Below are positions 7,411-16,098 of a stretch of DNA of 64,000 nucleotides, one piece after another; position 1 is the stretch's first letter; every line of letters starts with the position of its first letter. The stretch is from Citrobacter arsenatis. GTDB lineage: Bacteria > Pseudomonadota > Gammaproteobacteria > Enterobacterales > Enterobacteriaceae. Under the pieces are notes generated by a model, which saw only the letters and a list, made by a program, of their open reading frames with translations, had not been told where the DNA came from and searched no databases. Where the stretch lies: the NCBI RefSeq assembly GCF_004353845.1, contig NZ_CP037864.1:3162001-3226000 (forward strand). The letters are read 5' to 3'. Position numbers and translations under genes: made by a program.

Positions 7411-8322
7411 TTAGTGCGAAACTCCGCGCAGTCTGGCGACCGCTTTCACCAACAGCACCACAATCCCACCAATAATAAAACCGAGCACCAGATTCAACAG
7501 GGTCGGAAGCATTAGCGCAATCAATGCACTTTGCTGTTGGGAAAAATGTTCAATCGCATGATGCAGCGGTGATATTCCGTGTACTACGATGCCGCCACCG
7601 ACCAAAAACATCGCCAGCGTGCCGACCACAGAAAGTGTTTTCATCAGCCAGGGGGCAACCACCAGCAATCCTTTCCCCAACGACTGGGCAAGCGCGCTGC
7701 GTTTTTCTGCCAGCCAGTACCCGATATCATCAAGCTTTACGATAATCCCGACCAGGCCGTAAACCCCCACGGTCACCACTAACGCGATGCCAGACAACAC
7801 CAGCACCTGATTCAACAGTGGCGCATCCGCTACGATACCCAGCGTAATCGCGACAATCTCGGCAGATAAAATAAAGTCGGTACGTACAGCCCCTTTGATT
7901 TTATCTTTCTCAAAGGTGAGCGGATCCTGCGCCGCCAAAGATGTCAGACGCTGCTGACGCTCTTCCGGCGTTTCTTTGTGCTTACGCGCTTGCAGGGTAT
8001 GGAGAACTTTCTCCACGCCTTCAAAACAGAGAAACGCCCCGCCTACCATTAATAAGGGGGTGATCGCCCAGGGAATGAAGGCGCTTATCAATAGCGCCAA
8101 CGGCACCAGGATAACTTTGTTAACAAACGATCCTTTCGCCACGCTCCAGACTACCGGCAGTTCGCGGTTTGCCCGTACGCCCGACACCTGCTGCGCGTTG
8201 AGCGACAGGTCATCTCCCAGTACACCCGCGGTTTTTTTCGCGGCCAGTTTTCCCATGACGGAGATATCATCCAGCAACGTGGCGATATCATCGAGTAAGG
8301 TCAATAAGCTACTTCCTGCCAA
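7411..8322 (-). CDS. yedI: DUF808 inner-membrane protein YedI
   Basis: Predicted inner-membrane protein of unknown function, about 303 residues (E. coli 305). The start is probably the TTG at 8322, giving (M)AGSSLLTLLDDIATLLDD as in relatives, with GAGGGT about 8 bases upstream; no ATG lies at that position, and the in-frame ATG at 8379 would add 19 non-conserved residues. Several hydrophobic segments are visible, for example KVILVPLALLISAFIPWAI, and a C-terminal LNLVLGFIIGGIVVLLVKAV. It is divergent from yedA. Confidence 0.92.
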   Translation of the reverse strand: MAGSSLLTLLDDIATLLDDISVMGKLAAKKTAGVLGDDLSLNAQQVSGVRANRELPVVWSVAKGSFVNKVILVPLALLISAFIPWAITPLLMVGGAFLCFEGVEKVLHTLQARKHKETPEERQQRLTSLAAQDPLTFEKDKIKGAVRTDFILSAEIVAITLGIVADAPLLNQVLVLSGIALVVTVGVYGLVGIIVKLDDIGYWLAEKRSALAQSLGKGLLVVAPWLMKTLSVVGTLAMFLVGGGIVVHGISPLHHAIEHFSQQQSALIALMLPTLLNLVLGFIIGGIVVLLVKAVARLRGVSH

Positions 8323-8500
8323 AATTTTTACCCTCAATATTATTTTTTTGCAGTCATAAGTATGAAGTAAAACACGCAATGCTGAAACTGACCTTTCTGG
8401 TCAACAAATTTTTAACATCGGCAGGTAATTATAAATCTCGCCAGTACGATAGTTTTGACGTTTACTATGTTGCACCTTTTTATTTCCACCGTGAGGGATT

Positions 8501-9421
8501 ATGCGTTTCAGGCAATTGCTACCGCTTTTCAGTGCGCTTTTCGCGCTGTACATCATTTGGGGTTCCACGTACTTCGTTATTCGCATTGGCGTTGAAAGCT
8601 GGCCGCCATTGATGATGGCTGGCGTTCGTTTTCTCTCTGCTGGAATTTTGTTAACCGCATTCTTACTTATTCGCGGACATAAGCTGCCGCCTCTGCACCA
8701 GCTCCTGAACGCCGCGTTAATTGGTATCCTGCTGCTGGCTGTCGGTAACGGACTGGTGACCGTCGCAGAACATCAAAACGTGCCTTCCGGTATTGCCGCC
8801 GTAGTGGTCGCCACCGTGCCGCTGTTTACGCTGTGCTTTAGCCACTTTTTTGGCATTAAAACGCGCAAGCTGGAGTGGATGGGGATCGCAATTGGACTCG
8901 CGGGGATCATCATGCTGAACAGCGGCGGGAATTTGAGCGGTAACCCGTGGGGCGCTGTTTTGATCCTGATTGGTTCAATGAGCTGGGCGTTTGGCTCGGT
9001 GTACGGTTCACGCATAACGTTACCCGTTGGCATGATGGCCGGAGCCATCGAAATGTTAGCCGCCGGTATTGTGCTGATGTGCGCCTCGCTGCTTTCCGGA
9101 GAGAAGTTGACCACTATGCCAACTTTTTCGGGCTTTATGGCGGTCGCCTATCTGGCGCTATTTGGTTCTATTATTGCCATTAACGCGTATATGTATCTGA
9201 TCCGCAACGTCAGTCCGGCATTAGCCACCAGCTATGCCTACGTGAACCCGGTTGTCGCCGTACTGTTAGGCACCGGTCTGGGAGGAGAAAGCCTGGCCCT
9301 CATCGAATGGCTGGCGCTTGGCGTGATCGTGTTTGCGGTGGTACTGGTCACACTTGGTAAGTACCTGTTCCCCGTTAAAGCGGACGCCGTTGTGGCCTCA
9401 TCGGAAAAGACGTTACAGTAA
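8501..9421 (+). CDS. yedA: EamA-family drug/metabolite exporter YedA
   Basis: Ten-helix inner-membrane transporter of the DMT superfamily, 306 residues, very close to E. coli YedA; substrate unknown. Two EamA repeats are visible, the first with YIIWGSTYFVIRIGVE and the second beginning around NPWGAVLILIGSMSWAFGSVYGSR. The loop NVSPALATSYAYVNPVVAVLLG is the usual second-repeat signature. Its last 9 bases overlap the convergent vsr end. Confidence 0.95.
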   Translation: MRFRQLLPLFSALFALYIIWGSTYFVIRIGVESWPPLMMAGVRFLSAGILLTAFLLIRGHKLPPLHQLLNAALIGILLLAVGNGLVTVAEHQNVPSGIAAVVVATVPLFTLCFSHFFGIKTRKLEWMGIAIGLAGIIMLNSGGNLSGNPWGAVLILIGSMSWAFGSVYGSRITLPVGMMAGAIEMLAAGIVLMCASLLSGEKLTTMPTFSGFMAVAYLALFGSIIAINAYMYLIRNVSPALATSYAYVNPVVAVLLGTGLGGESLALIEWLALGVIVFAVVLVTLGKYLFPVKADAVVASSEKTLQ

Positions 9422-9880
9422 ATGAATACCGAGAGTGTCGATCTGCGCGCTGGCACCACCGCCGCAGATCCACTCAATGACGCGTTCGGATAACGCGTCA
9501 TCCCCCAGCTTTTCACGTCCGCGTAAGGCGCACTCCCAGACAATCAGTACGCGCCAACCCAGTGTCTGCAACTTTTCACAATCCCGCGCATCACGCTGAA
9601 CATTTTTCCCTATTTTTTCCAGCCAGAACGCCGTTCGTGTGGCGGGAACTTTAAACAAATAGCAGTGGTGATGATGCCAGAAACAGCCGTGGGTAAAGAT
9701 TACACAACGATAATCATCCACCACAAAATCGGGGCGACCGGGTAACGCCGCATCCTGCACACGAAACGTTACCCCCTGCTCTGTCAGCAAGCTGGCGAGG
9801 CGTTTTTCAATGGCAGTATCGCGGGTGGCTATCGCCCGCATATTTTTACTGCGCGTTGCCTTATCGTGAACGTCTGCCAT
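9413..9880 (-). CDS. vsr: Very short patch repair endonuclease Vsr
   Basis: Nicks DNA 5' of T in T:G mismatches that arise when Dcm-made 5-methylcytosine deaminates within CCWGG sites. 155 residues, beginning MADVHDKATRSKNMRAIATRDTAIE; the catalytic region includes DFVVDDYRCVIFTHGCFWHHH, holding the metal Asp and active-site His residues, and the zinc-binding Cys/His positions. The ATG at 9880 overlaps the dcm end by 20 bases; the longer frame reaching 10042 is dcm sequence. Paired with dcm as in E. coli. Confidence 0.96.
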   Translation of the reverse strand: MADVHDKATRSKNMRAIATRDTAIEKRLASLLTEQGVTFRVQDAALPGRPDFVVDDYRCVIFTHGCFWHHHHCYLFKVPATRTAFWLEKIGKNVQRDARDCEKLQTLGWRVLIVWECALRGREKLGDDALSERVIEWICGGGASAQIDTLGIHLL

Positions 9881-11291
9881 GCAGGTTCTCTTTCTCGCGA
9901 ATAGCAACCGCCTGTTTGATTTTTGGCTCCAGCAGCCTGGCGACCGCCGCAAATGCCGGGACGACCACGGAATTACCAAACTGGCGATAAGCCTGCGTGT
10001 CCGACACCGGGATCCTGAACTGATAGCCCTGGGGGGATTCAAATCCCATCAGCCGTGCGCACTCTCTGGGCGTCAGCCTGCGCGGTCGATGCCGCTGATT
10101 GTGCGGATCGTCGAAATCCTTTTCACCCAACGCCATGTCCCAGCCGCGGTCAATAAGGATCTCGGCACCGTCTTTATAATAACGTGCAGATAATGTGCGC
10201 GTTACGCAATCGGGATTGTCGGGATACACCATGCCATAGCCAAATCCATTCCCCCGCGCCTGATGCTTCTTCGCATAGCGATACAGATATTTCCACAGCA
10301 CCGGCGTCAGCACATATTTTGCCTCGACGGTCGGCTCAAGCAGCTCCGCCAGCGTAGTGCGCCGCTGAGGATAGCGGGAGACGATATCGCGCAGCGTGAA
10401 GTCTGATTTCAGATTCAGATCGCGGCGAAAGCCGACGAGCACAATACGTTCGCGATGCTGAGGCAAGAAATGTTGCCCATCGATAATTTTCGGATCGTCC
10501 GGCCCGTTATCGTCTGCATCCGCCACGTCATACCCCAGCTCATCCAGCGTTTGCATAATGATACGGAAGGTTTTTCCCTGATCGTGACTCTTCAGGTTTT
10601 TGACGTTTTCAAGCACAAAGATTGCTGGCCGACGCGCATCAATAATGCGCACCACGTCAAAAAACAGTGTGCCTTGCGTGTCGCAGGCGAAGCCATGAGC
10701 CCGCCCTAACGCGTTTTTCTTTGATACGCCGGCCAGTGAGAATGGCTGACAAGGAAACCCCGCCAACAGAACATCATGCTCAGGAACATGCTGGCGAATA
10801 TGTTCTGCCGCCTGCTGGTCGCTCACCCCATCATGATGACTAAGCGTGATATCACGAATATCGTCATTAAATTGATGCTGGTGAGGATCGCAGTAGTGAT
10901 TCGCTTTGTAGGTGCGCACCGCATGCTTGTTCCACTCGCTGGTAAACACGCACTGCCCGCCAATCGCCTCAAAGCCGCGACGAATACCGCCAATACCGGC
11001 AAAAAGATCGATAAAGCGAAAAGCATAGTGTGGATGATGCGCAGGCGGCGTCGGCAGCAAGGAATTCAGATGTGCCAACTCACCGTCGCTTAGGCGATGC
11101 CACGTCTCATTAGCGACAACTCGCTTAAAGATGGCCGGACTCCAGCGGTTCTCGCCAACGCCATTCAGATGAGCAACCAGCGTTTTCACGTCATAAATTT
11201 CAAGCAACTTAGCCAAAATTACCTGTGCGGAGGCTTCGTTATCATCTGTCATCGGGTTCATGGAGCCTGCTACTGAAAAATTATCCTGCAT
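9861..11291 (-). CDS. dcm: DNA cytosine methyltransferase Dcm
   Basis: Makes 5-methylcytosine at the second C of CCWGG. 476 residues with the ordered C5-methylase motifs: motif I FIDLFAGIGGIRRGFE (around 92), motif IV GFPCQPFSLAGV with the catalytic Cys, motif VI ENVKNL, motif VIII QHRERIVLVGFRRD, a target-recognition region, and motif X FGNSVVVP near the C-terminus. The N-terminal extension of about 85 residues is typical of the Dcm group. Co-directional with and overlapping vsr. No restriction partner is nearby, so this is a solitary methylase. Confidence 0.97.
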   Translation of the reverse strand: MQDNFSVAGSMNPMTDDNEASAQVILAKLLEIYDVKTLVAHLNGVGENRWSPAIFKRVVANETWHRLSDGELAHLNSLLPTPPAHHPHYAFRFIDLFAGIGGIRRGFEAIGGQCVFTSEWNKHAVRTYKANHYCDPHQHQFNDDIRDITLSHHDGVSDQQAAEHIRQHVPEHDVLLAGFPCQPFSLAGVSKKNALGRAHGFACDTQGTLFFDVVRIIDARRPAIFVLENVKNLKSHDQGKTFRIIMQTLDELGYDVADADDNGPDDPKIIDGQHFLPQHRERIVLVGFRRDLNLKSDFTLRDIVSRYPQRRTTLAELLEPTVEAKYVLTPVLWKYLYRYAKKHQARGNGFGYGMVYPDNPDCVTRTLSARYYKDGAEILIDRGWDMALGEKDFDDPHNQRHRPRRLTPRECARLMGFESPQGYQFRIPVSDTQAYRQFGNSVVVPAFAAVARLLEPKIKQAVAIREKENLHGRRSR

Positions 11292-11367
11292 ACATTTAAC
11301 CGGCCGAAATGGATAACCGACAGATTAACATAAAATGACGCGGTTGACGTTGCGGTAGTCATGACGT

Positions 11368-12060
11368 CTAAAGCGCTTTAAAAGGTTGAATTGCGTCAAG
11401 ATCCAGCATTTCATATTCTCCTTTTAGCTCCGCACTCAGTTTGGCCATGTACGTCAGCAAGAAGTCAGCATTATGCTGTGCCAAGTGTCGCCCTTGCTCG
11501 GTTTGCATAGTCAGCGGCAACGTCAACAGTTTGGTCTGGAAGTGATCGAGCGCGTACTGTTTATCGTCGAGACTACGCCGCCGCGCGAAGGGATCTTCCG
11601 CATCAAATAGCCCCACGCCTAACGCTCCAGACACGGCAAATACGCGCGCTAATCCGATAGCCCCCAGCGCCTCAAGCCGGTCAGCATCCTGCACAATTTT
11701 GGCCTCAAGGGTTTCTGGTACGATTTTGGCGCTGAAACTGTGCGCCTCAATGGCATGGCACACGGCAGGTATCCGTTGATGCGGAAAATCAGGGAAATCG
11801 TGCATCAAAACGCGACGCGTTTCCTGGGCTGCCAGTACTGATGAACGATGACGGTCAGGGTGGTTCTTCGGCAAGCTAACGAGGTCATGGAAATAGCAAG
11901 CAGTCAGAACGACCAACCAGTCAACGGCCGCATCCGTGCTCAACTTTTGCGACGTCATCCACACACGACGAAAGTGAAAGATGTCATGGGCAGCGTCGTG
12001 CCCAGAATGATTTTCACGTAACCAGGCTTCAAATTTCGACTGCCAGTACTGTAGTTCCAT
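11368..12060 (-). CDS. yedJ: HD-domain phosphohydrolase YedJ
   Basis: Predicted metal-dependent phosphohydrolase of the HD superfamily; substrate not established. 230 residues. Metal-ligand motifs: HDIFHFRRVW near residues 25-35, the HD pair in ACYFHDLV near 52, CHAIEAHSFSA near 105, and VQDADRLEALGAIGLAR near 128. Length and sequence match E. coli YedJ (231). It lies upstream of and on the same strand as dcm, separated by 76 bases. Confidence 0.93.
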   Translation of the reverse strand: MELQYWQSKFEAWLRENHSGHDAAHDIFHFRRVWMTSQKLSTDAAVDWLVVLTACYFHDLVSLPKNHPDRHRSSVLAAQETRRVLMHDFPDFPHQRIPAVCHAIEAHSFSAKIVPETLEAKIVQDADRLEALGAIGLARVFAVSGALGVGLFDAEDPFARRRSLDDKQYALDHFQTKLLTLPLTMQTEQGRHLAQHNADFLLTYMAKLSAELKGEYEMLDLDAIQPFKAL

Positions 12061-12499
12061 GTGATCTCACATTGTAGAAAGAAAACCAAACTTACAACAA
12101 TTCTCATATTAGACTACCCCCGCCCCGATTCATCATCAATATTTATTATTTTATTAAAAACATAATTTGAGAAAAGTTATATCACCCCACCTTTACACTC
12201 TAATAAAAATCTCAAATATGATAACAATACAAATAACCAGAATTAATAAAATACATACTTTATATTAATTAATAAAAATTATAAGTCATTGATACATAAA
12301 TATAGACATTGTAAATATCAACACAAAAACTATATTATTCAAATTATACAAAGCTGACACAGAAACAAATTGAAATATTTTAAATACATTTGTTACATGT
12401 TATATTTTAAATTAAATGAACTTCATAGATAGTATCCAAATGTAGTCTTTTGGATAGTACTACATATTCATATTAATTATTATCAAAAGGGAATACATA
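12061..12499. promoter_or_regulatory. Very AT-rich leader of the OmpS1-like porin
   Basis: A gene-free stretch of 439 bases, mostly A and T, between divergent yedJ and the porin. It contains runs such as AATATTTATTATTTTATTAAAA and AATTAATAAAAATTATAA. In Salmonella the ompS1 leader is long, silenced by H-NS and opened by LeuO and OmpR; the composition here fits the same type of control. Individual operators and the start of transcription could not be assigned. A ribosome site (AAAAGGGA) lies at about 12484-12491. Confidence 0.5.
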
Positions 12500-13687
12500 A
12501 TGAAAAGAAAAGTACTGGCACTGCTTCTCCCTGCTTTATTAGCTGCAGGCGCAGCGAATGCGGCTGAAATTTATAATAAGAACGGCAATAAACTGGATCT
12601 GTACGGTAAAGTCGACGGGCTGCGTTATTTCTCTGACGACGCAGGCAGCGACGGCGACATGACCTATGCGCGTCTGGGCTTTAAGGGCGAAACGCAGATC
12701 AACGATATGCTGACGGGCTATGGTCAGTGGGAATATAACATTCAGGCCAACGGCACCGAAGGTGATAAAGGCGATTCCTGGACTCGTCTGGCTTTCGCTG
12801 GCTTAGGATTTGGTGAGAACGGCACCTTCGATTACGGTCGTAACTATGGCGTTGTCTATGACGTAGAAGCCTGGACCGACATGCTGCCAGAATTTGGTGG
12901 CGATACTTACACCCAGACCGACGTATATATGACCGGCCGTGCTAACGGCGTAGCCACCTATCGCAATAAAGGCTTCTTTGGCCAGGTTGATGGCCTGAAC
13001 TTCGCCCTGCAGTATCAGGGTAATAATGAAGGTGAAGGTAAATGGAGTGGTCAGGAAGGTTCTGGTAACAGTGAGAGCCGTAAACTGGCGAAAGAAAACG
13101 GCGACGGCTTCGGTATGTCTACCTCCTATGACTTCGACTTCGGTTTAAGCCTGGGTGCTGCGTACTCCGCATCTGACCGTACCGACGATCAGGTTGCTCG
13201 TGGTTATCAGGATGGTATGAACAAACGCAACAACTATGCTGGTGGTGAAACAGCTGAAGCCTGGACCGTTGGCGCGAAATATGATGCCTACAACGTTTAT
13301 CTGGCAGCTATGTATTCCGAAACCCGCAATATGACCTATTACGGCGGCGGCAACGGCGAAGGTAATGGCGGTATCGCTAACAAAACGCAAAACTTTGAAG
13401 CCGTTGCTCAATATCAGTTCGACTTCGGCCTGCGTCCATCCATCGCTTACCTGCAGTCTAAAGGCAGCGATTTAGGTGGTCAGGAAGTTAGTCGTGGTAA
13501 CTGGCGTTATGTTGACAAAGATCTGGTCAAATACGTTGATGTGGGCATGACTTACTACTTCAACAAAAATATGTCTACCTACGTTGATTATAAAATCAAC
13601 CTGTTGGATGAAGACGACAGCTTCTATGAAAGCAATGGTATCGCAACTGACGACATCGTTGCCGTTGGTTTAGTCTACCAGTTCTAA
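12500..13687 (+). CDS. ompS1: OmpS1-like general porin
   Basis: Trimeric 16-stranded outer-membrane porin of the OmpC/OmpF family, 395 residues including a signal peptide (MKRKVLALLLPALLAAGAANA, mature AEIYNKNGNKLDLYGK). Loop 3, which narrows the pore, is visible as PEFGGDTYTQTDVYMTGRANGV. The protein ends in VGLVYQF with the terminal Phe needed for assembly. The position next to dcm-yedJ matches Salmonella ompS1 and the remnant yedS of E. coli, hence the name; OmpC or OmpN themselves lie elsewhere. Extracellular loops (GNNEGEGKWSGQEGSGNSES; GGGNGEGNGG) are Gly-rich. Confidence 0.88.
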   Translation: MKRKVLALLLPALLAAGAANAAEIYNKNGNKLDLYGKVDGLRYFSDDAGSDGDMTYARLGFKGETQINDMLTGYGQWEYNIQANGTEGDKGDSWTRLAFAGLGFGENGTFDYGRNYGVVYDVEAWTDMLPEFGGDTYTQTDVYMTGRANGVATYRNKGFFGQVDGLNFALQYQGNNEGEGKWSGQEGSGNSESRKLAKENGDGFGMSTSYDFDFGLSLGAAYSASDRTDDQVARGYQDGMNKRNNYAGGETAEAWTVGAKYDAYNVYLAAMYSETRNMTYYGGGNGEGNGGIANKTQNFEAVAQYQFDFGLRPSIAYLQSKGSDLGGQEVSRGNWRYVDKDLVKYVDVGMTYYFNKNMSTYVDYKINLLDEDDSFYESNGIATDDIVAVGLVYQF

Positions 13688-13703
13688 TTGAAATACAAAC
13701 AGC

Positions 13704-13733
13704 AAGCCCGCTTCATATGAAGCGGGCTTTTTT
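13704..13733 (+). terminator. Intrinsic terminator after the porin
   Basis: AAGCCCGCTTCA (13704-13715) pairs with TGAAGCGGGCTT (13718-13729) and is followed by a T run, 17 bases after the porin stop. The end of the opposing SphA-like gene lies directly beyond it. Confidence 0.92.
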
Positions 13734-13739
13734 GCGGCC

Positions 13740-14642
13740 CTAAAGTGGAATAGTAGCTTTGAGGTATAGCTGGGATCCTTCAGGCCGGTTGCGCACATCC
13801 CTTTCTTTCTGCCATTTCAGCGTCAGGAGCCAGCCCCTGTCGTTGGCATAACGAACAGAAGGACCGATAGAAAAGGCCTGTGCTTTTGCTGAAGCTGAGT
13901 TTGGTCCATCATCATTGGTTGTCTGCATGAATGCGTAACCACCAATACCAACCACCCAACCATTTCCCACTGCCCATCCTACTGCATAATCGGCATGAAA
14001 AGCCTGGCCTGACCGCGTATTAGTCTCCTCATTGCGGAAATTAAAGTCATACATCATTTTTATATCCGCATTTACGCCTTTTTGCGGGATATAGCTAATT
14101 GCCCATACCGGTTGCACAGCCCAATAGTTTCGCCCCAGACTTGAAGGGTCATATTGGTCGTAATCACCTGTTGGCGCAAACACATCCACGCCCAAGACAA
14201 AGTGAAGATCGCGGGAAGGATGGAAACCCAATGCTGAACCCAGCGTGATATCTCCAAGCCCCTGGCTGGTATATTTCCGCCCATACGATTTAGCCGTGAC
14301 ATCAAGCAGCGGAAGGATAGAATGAAACGCCAACTGTCCCCCCAGAAGATGCTGCTCCGTGACCCAAATAATGCGTGGTGCCAGGATATTGACGTTCATA
14401 CTAAAGCCCGGCCCTGAAATATCATGTCCTTTGTTGTCGCGTACGTGGTCATATCGCGCGTTGCCTCCGTACAGCAGAACATGTAAACCTTCGGCGGGAA
14501 GAGCCCCAGACATATAGTTTTCCAGACCATCGGGATAAATACCCGGTCCGTTTCCCTCGGTGGCGACCACCGAAGGTGCTGCGAGCAGAAAAGCCACGCC
14601 TGGCAAAATCCTTTTCATCCTCTTTATCATTTTGCTATCCAT
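13740..14642 (-). CDS. SphA/MetA-pathway-of-phenol-degradation family outer-membrane protein
   Basis: 300 residues. The N-terminus is a signal peptide (basic MIKRMKRILPG, then VAFLLAAPSVVA, cleaved near ATEGNGPG). The rest is rich in alternating aromatic and polar residues typical of beta strands, with GLGDITLGSALGFHP and VFAPTGDYD stretches like those of the MetA-like outer-membrane family, and ends in LYLKATIPL. Members of that family are thought to be channels for hydrophobic or aromatic compounds. It lies 98 bases after tnaB on the same strand, with no terminator seen between, so it may be read with the tna operon (inference). Three ATGs at residues 1, 5 and 9 are possible starts; none has a strong ribosome site. 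Substrate unknown. Confidence 0.7.
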   Translation of the reverse strand: MDSKMIKRMKRILPGVAFLLAAPSVVATEGNGPGIYPDGLENYMSGALPAEGLHVLLYGGNARYDHVRDNKGHDISGPGFSMNVNILAPRIIWVTEQHLLGGQLAFHSILPLLDVTAKSYGRKYTSQGLGDITLGSALGFHPSRDLHFVLGVDVFAPTGDYDQYDPSSLGRNYWAVQPVWAISYIPQKGVNADIKMMYDFNFRNEETNTRSGQAFHADYAVGWAVGNGWVVGIGGYAFMQTTNDDGPNSASAKAQAFSIGPSVRYANDRGWLLTLKWQKERDVRNRPEGSQLYLKATIPL

Positions 14643-14740
14643 TAATACTGTTTAACTGAAGGAAATGCGGATCAATACCGATGCATACTGGTGATAACTG
14701 GACAAACTCATCAAAATCCTGGATTCTTGTCCGCTATCCC

Positions 14741-15991
14741 TCACGCCAGTTTTGGTAAAATATTCAGTACATTACCAAACCAACAGAAGATCACGACAAT
14801 GCCAAAAAGAATAACTACGGCAGGGATAATCCGGCCTCCCCATACAGTAAATATTTGATTAGGGAATTTTTTCCTTGATTTCAAGGCCAGCACCGCCGGA
14901 ATAATAACAGCCCAGATCGTTGCACATAATCCTGCCCCACCGATCCCATAGATAAAGCCGTTAGGGAATAACAGATAAAGCAACGTTGGCGGCAAAAATG
15001 TCAGCATTACTGTTTTAAATCGTCCAAAGTGGGAATTGTCGAACTTGAACAGGTCAGCAAGAAAGTCAAATAATCCTAATGTAACGCCAAAGAAAGAGCT
15101 GGCAACGGCCAAATTAGAGAATACGAGCAAACAAAATTCAATTAAGCCACTCTGATTGGTTCCCAAAAATGAACCCACCAAAGCATCAACATTACCACCA
15201 GAAGCAATAATGCCTTTGAAACTCTCACGAGGGATGTTACCCATCGTGCAGTATAGCCAGAACAAATAGATAACCAGTGCCAGAAAAGAACCCAGTACAA
15301 CACTTTTAATCAGTTTATCTTTTTTCTTTCCGTAGCAGATGATCAAGCTGGGAATATTACCATGAAAGCCGAAGGAAGCCAGACACACAGGGATAGCCAT
15401 AAAGATATAAGGAAAAAACGAACGACTATCTTCGTTTACTTCGCTCATACCACTTAAAATTGAGTAATCGACCTGGAAGAAAAGCGAACCAAAAACAATC
15501 ACAAAAGCAAGAATTTTTATCCCAAGGAATAATGATGTTATTCGACTAGCTGCCAATGAACTAAACCATAATACAGCAGCTACAAACAGCGCGGTACAAA
15601 CACCTATGATCCTTGGATTAACATGGCTATCCGAATGCATAGATATCGTTTCACTTATAATAGCACCGTTTGCTGAAATATAGGCATAAGTCAATATATA
15701 TAAAACAAAGGCGACTGTTGCTCCGCTGATCACATTCCATTTATTACCAATCAAATCTTTTGTAATGGTGTTAAAGCTAGAACCGACAGGATAATTTAGG
15801 TTTGCCTCCAAAAGTAGCAAGCCTGAATGCAACATTGAAAACCACGATATAATTAGTATAAATGCGCCCCAAAAAAACCAGGCACCGGCAAGATCAACAG
15901 GTAATGCAAACATCCCTCCGCCAATTACGGTGCCAGCAATCACCATAATCCCCCAAAAAGATGAATGCTTTGAACTGGAATTTTCTTCCAT
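14741..15991 (-). CDS. tnaB: Low-affinity tryptophan permease TnaB
   Basis: Inner-membrane tryptophan importer of the aromatic amino-acid (HAAAP) permease family with about 11 membrane segments, 416 residues (E. coli 415). The N-terminus SFWGIMVIAGTVIGGGMFALPVDLAGAWFF carries the substrate-binding unwound helix, and FGFHGNIPSLIICYGK and FSNLAVASSFFGVTLGLFDF are family hallmarks. It supplies tryptophanase with substrate. AGAGG lies 6 bases before the ATG. Follows tnaA after 107 bases that contain a hairpin. Base composition is clearly more AT-rich than the cob genes. Confidence 0.95.
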   Translation of the reverse strand: MEENSSSKHSSFWGIMVIAGTVIGGGMFALPVDLAGAWFFWGAFILIISWFSMLHSGLLLLEANLNYPVGSSFNTITKDLIGNKWNVISGATVAFVLYILTYAYISANGAIISETISMHSDSHVNPRIIGVCTALFVAAVLWFSSLAASRITSLFLGIKILAFVIVFGSLFFQVDYSILSGMSEVNEDSRSFFPYIFMAIPVCLASFGFHGNIPSLIICYGKKKDKLIKSVVLGSFLALVIYLFWLYCTMGNIPRESFKGIIASGGNVDALVGSFLGTNQSGLIEFCLLVFSNLAVASSFFGVTLGLFDFLADLFKFDNSHFGRFKTVMLTFLPPTLLYLLFPNGFIYGIGGAGLCATIWAVIIPAVLALKSRKKFPNQIFTVWGGRIIPAVVILFGIVVIFCWFGNVLNILPKLA

Positions 15992-16047
15992 ACGAGCCTC
16001 TTTTCATGAAATGTATATATTCACTATCATATTATTTATATAAAATG

Positions 16048-16088
16048 TGAGCCATGAATGGCGAGGGAGTACAGCCATTCATGGCTCA
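16048..16088 (-). terminator. 15-bp perfect hairpin between tnaA and tnaB
   Basis: TGAGCCATGAATGGC (16048-16062) is the exact reverse complement of 16074-16088, with an 11-base loop. It begins 10 bases after the tnaA stop. It is followed on the minus strand by AT-rich sequence (CATTTTATATAA) but no T run, so partial termination or 3'-end protection of tnaA mRNA is more likely than full termination. It may help make much more TnaA than TnaB (inference). Confidence 0.6.
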
Positions 16089-16098
16089 TTATTAACGA

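Noticed and set aside
9881..10042. N-terminal extension of Vsr by 54 residues
   Set aside because: This part is dcm coding sequence in another frame; the conserved Vsr start MADVHDKATRSKNMR begins at 9880.
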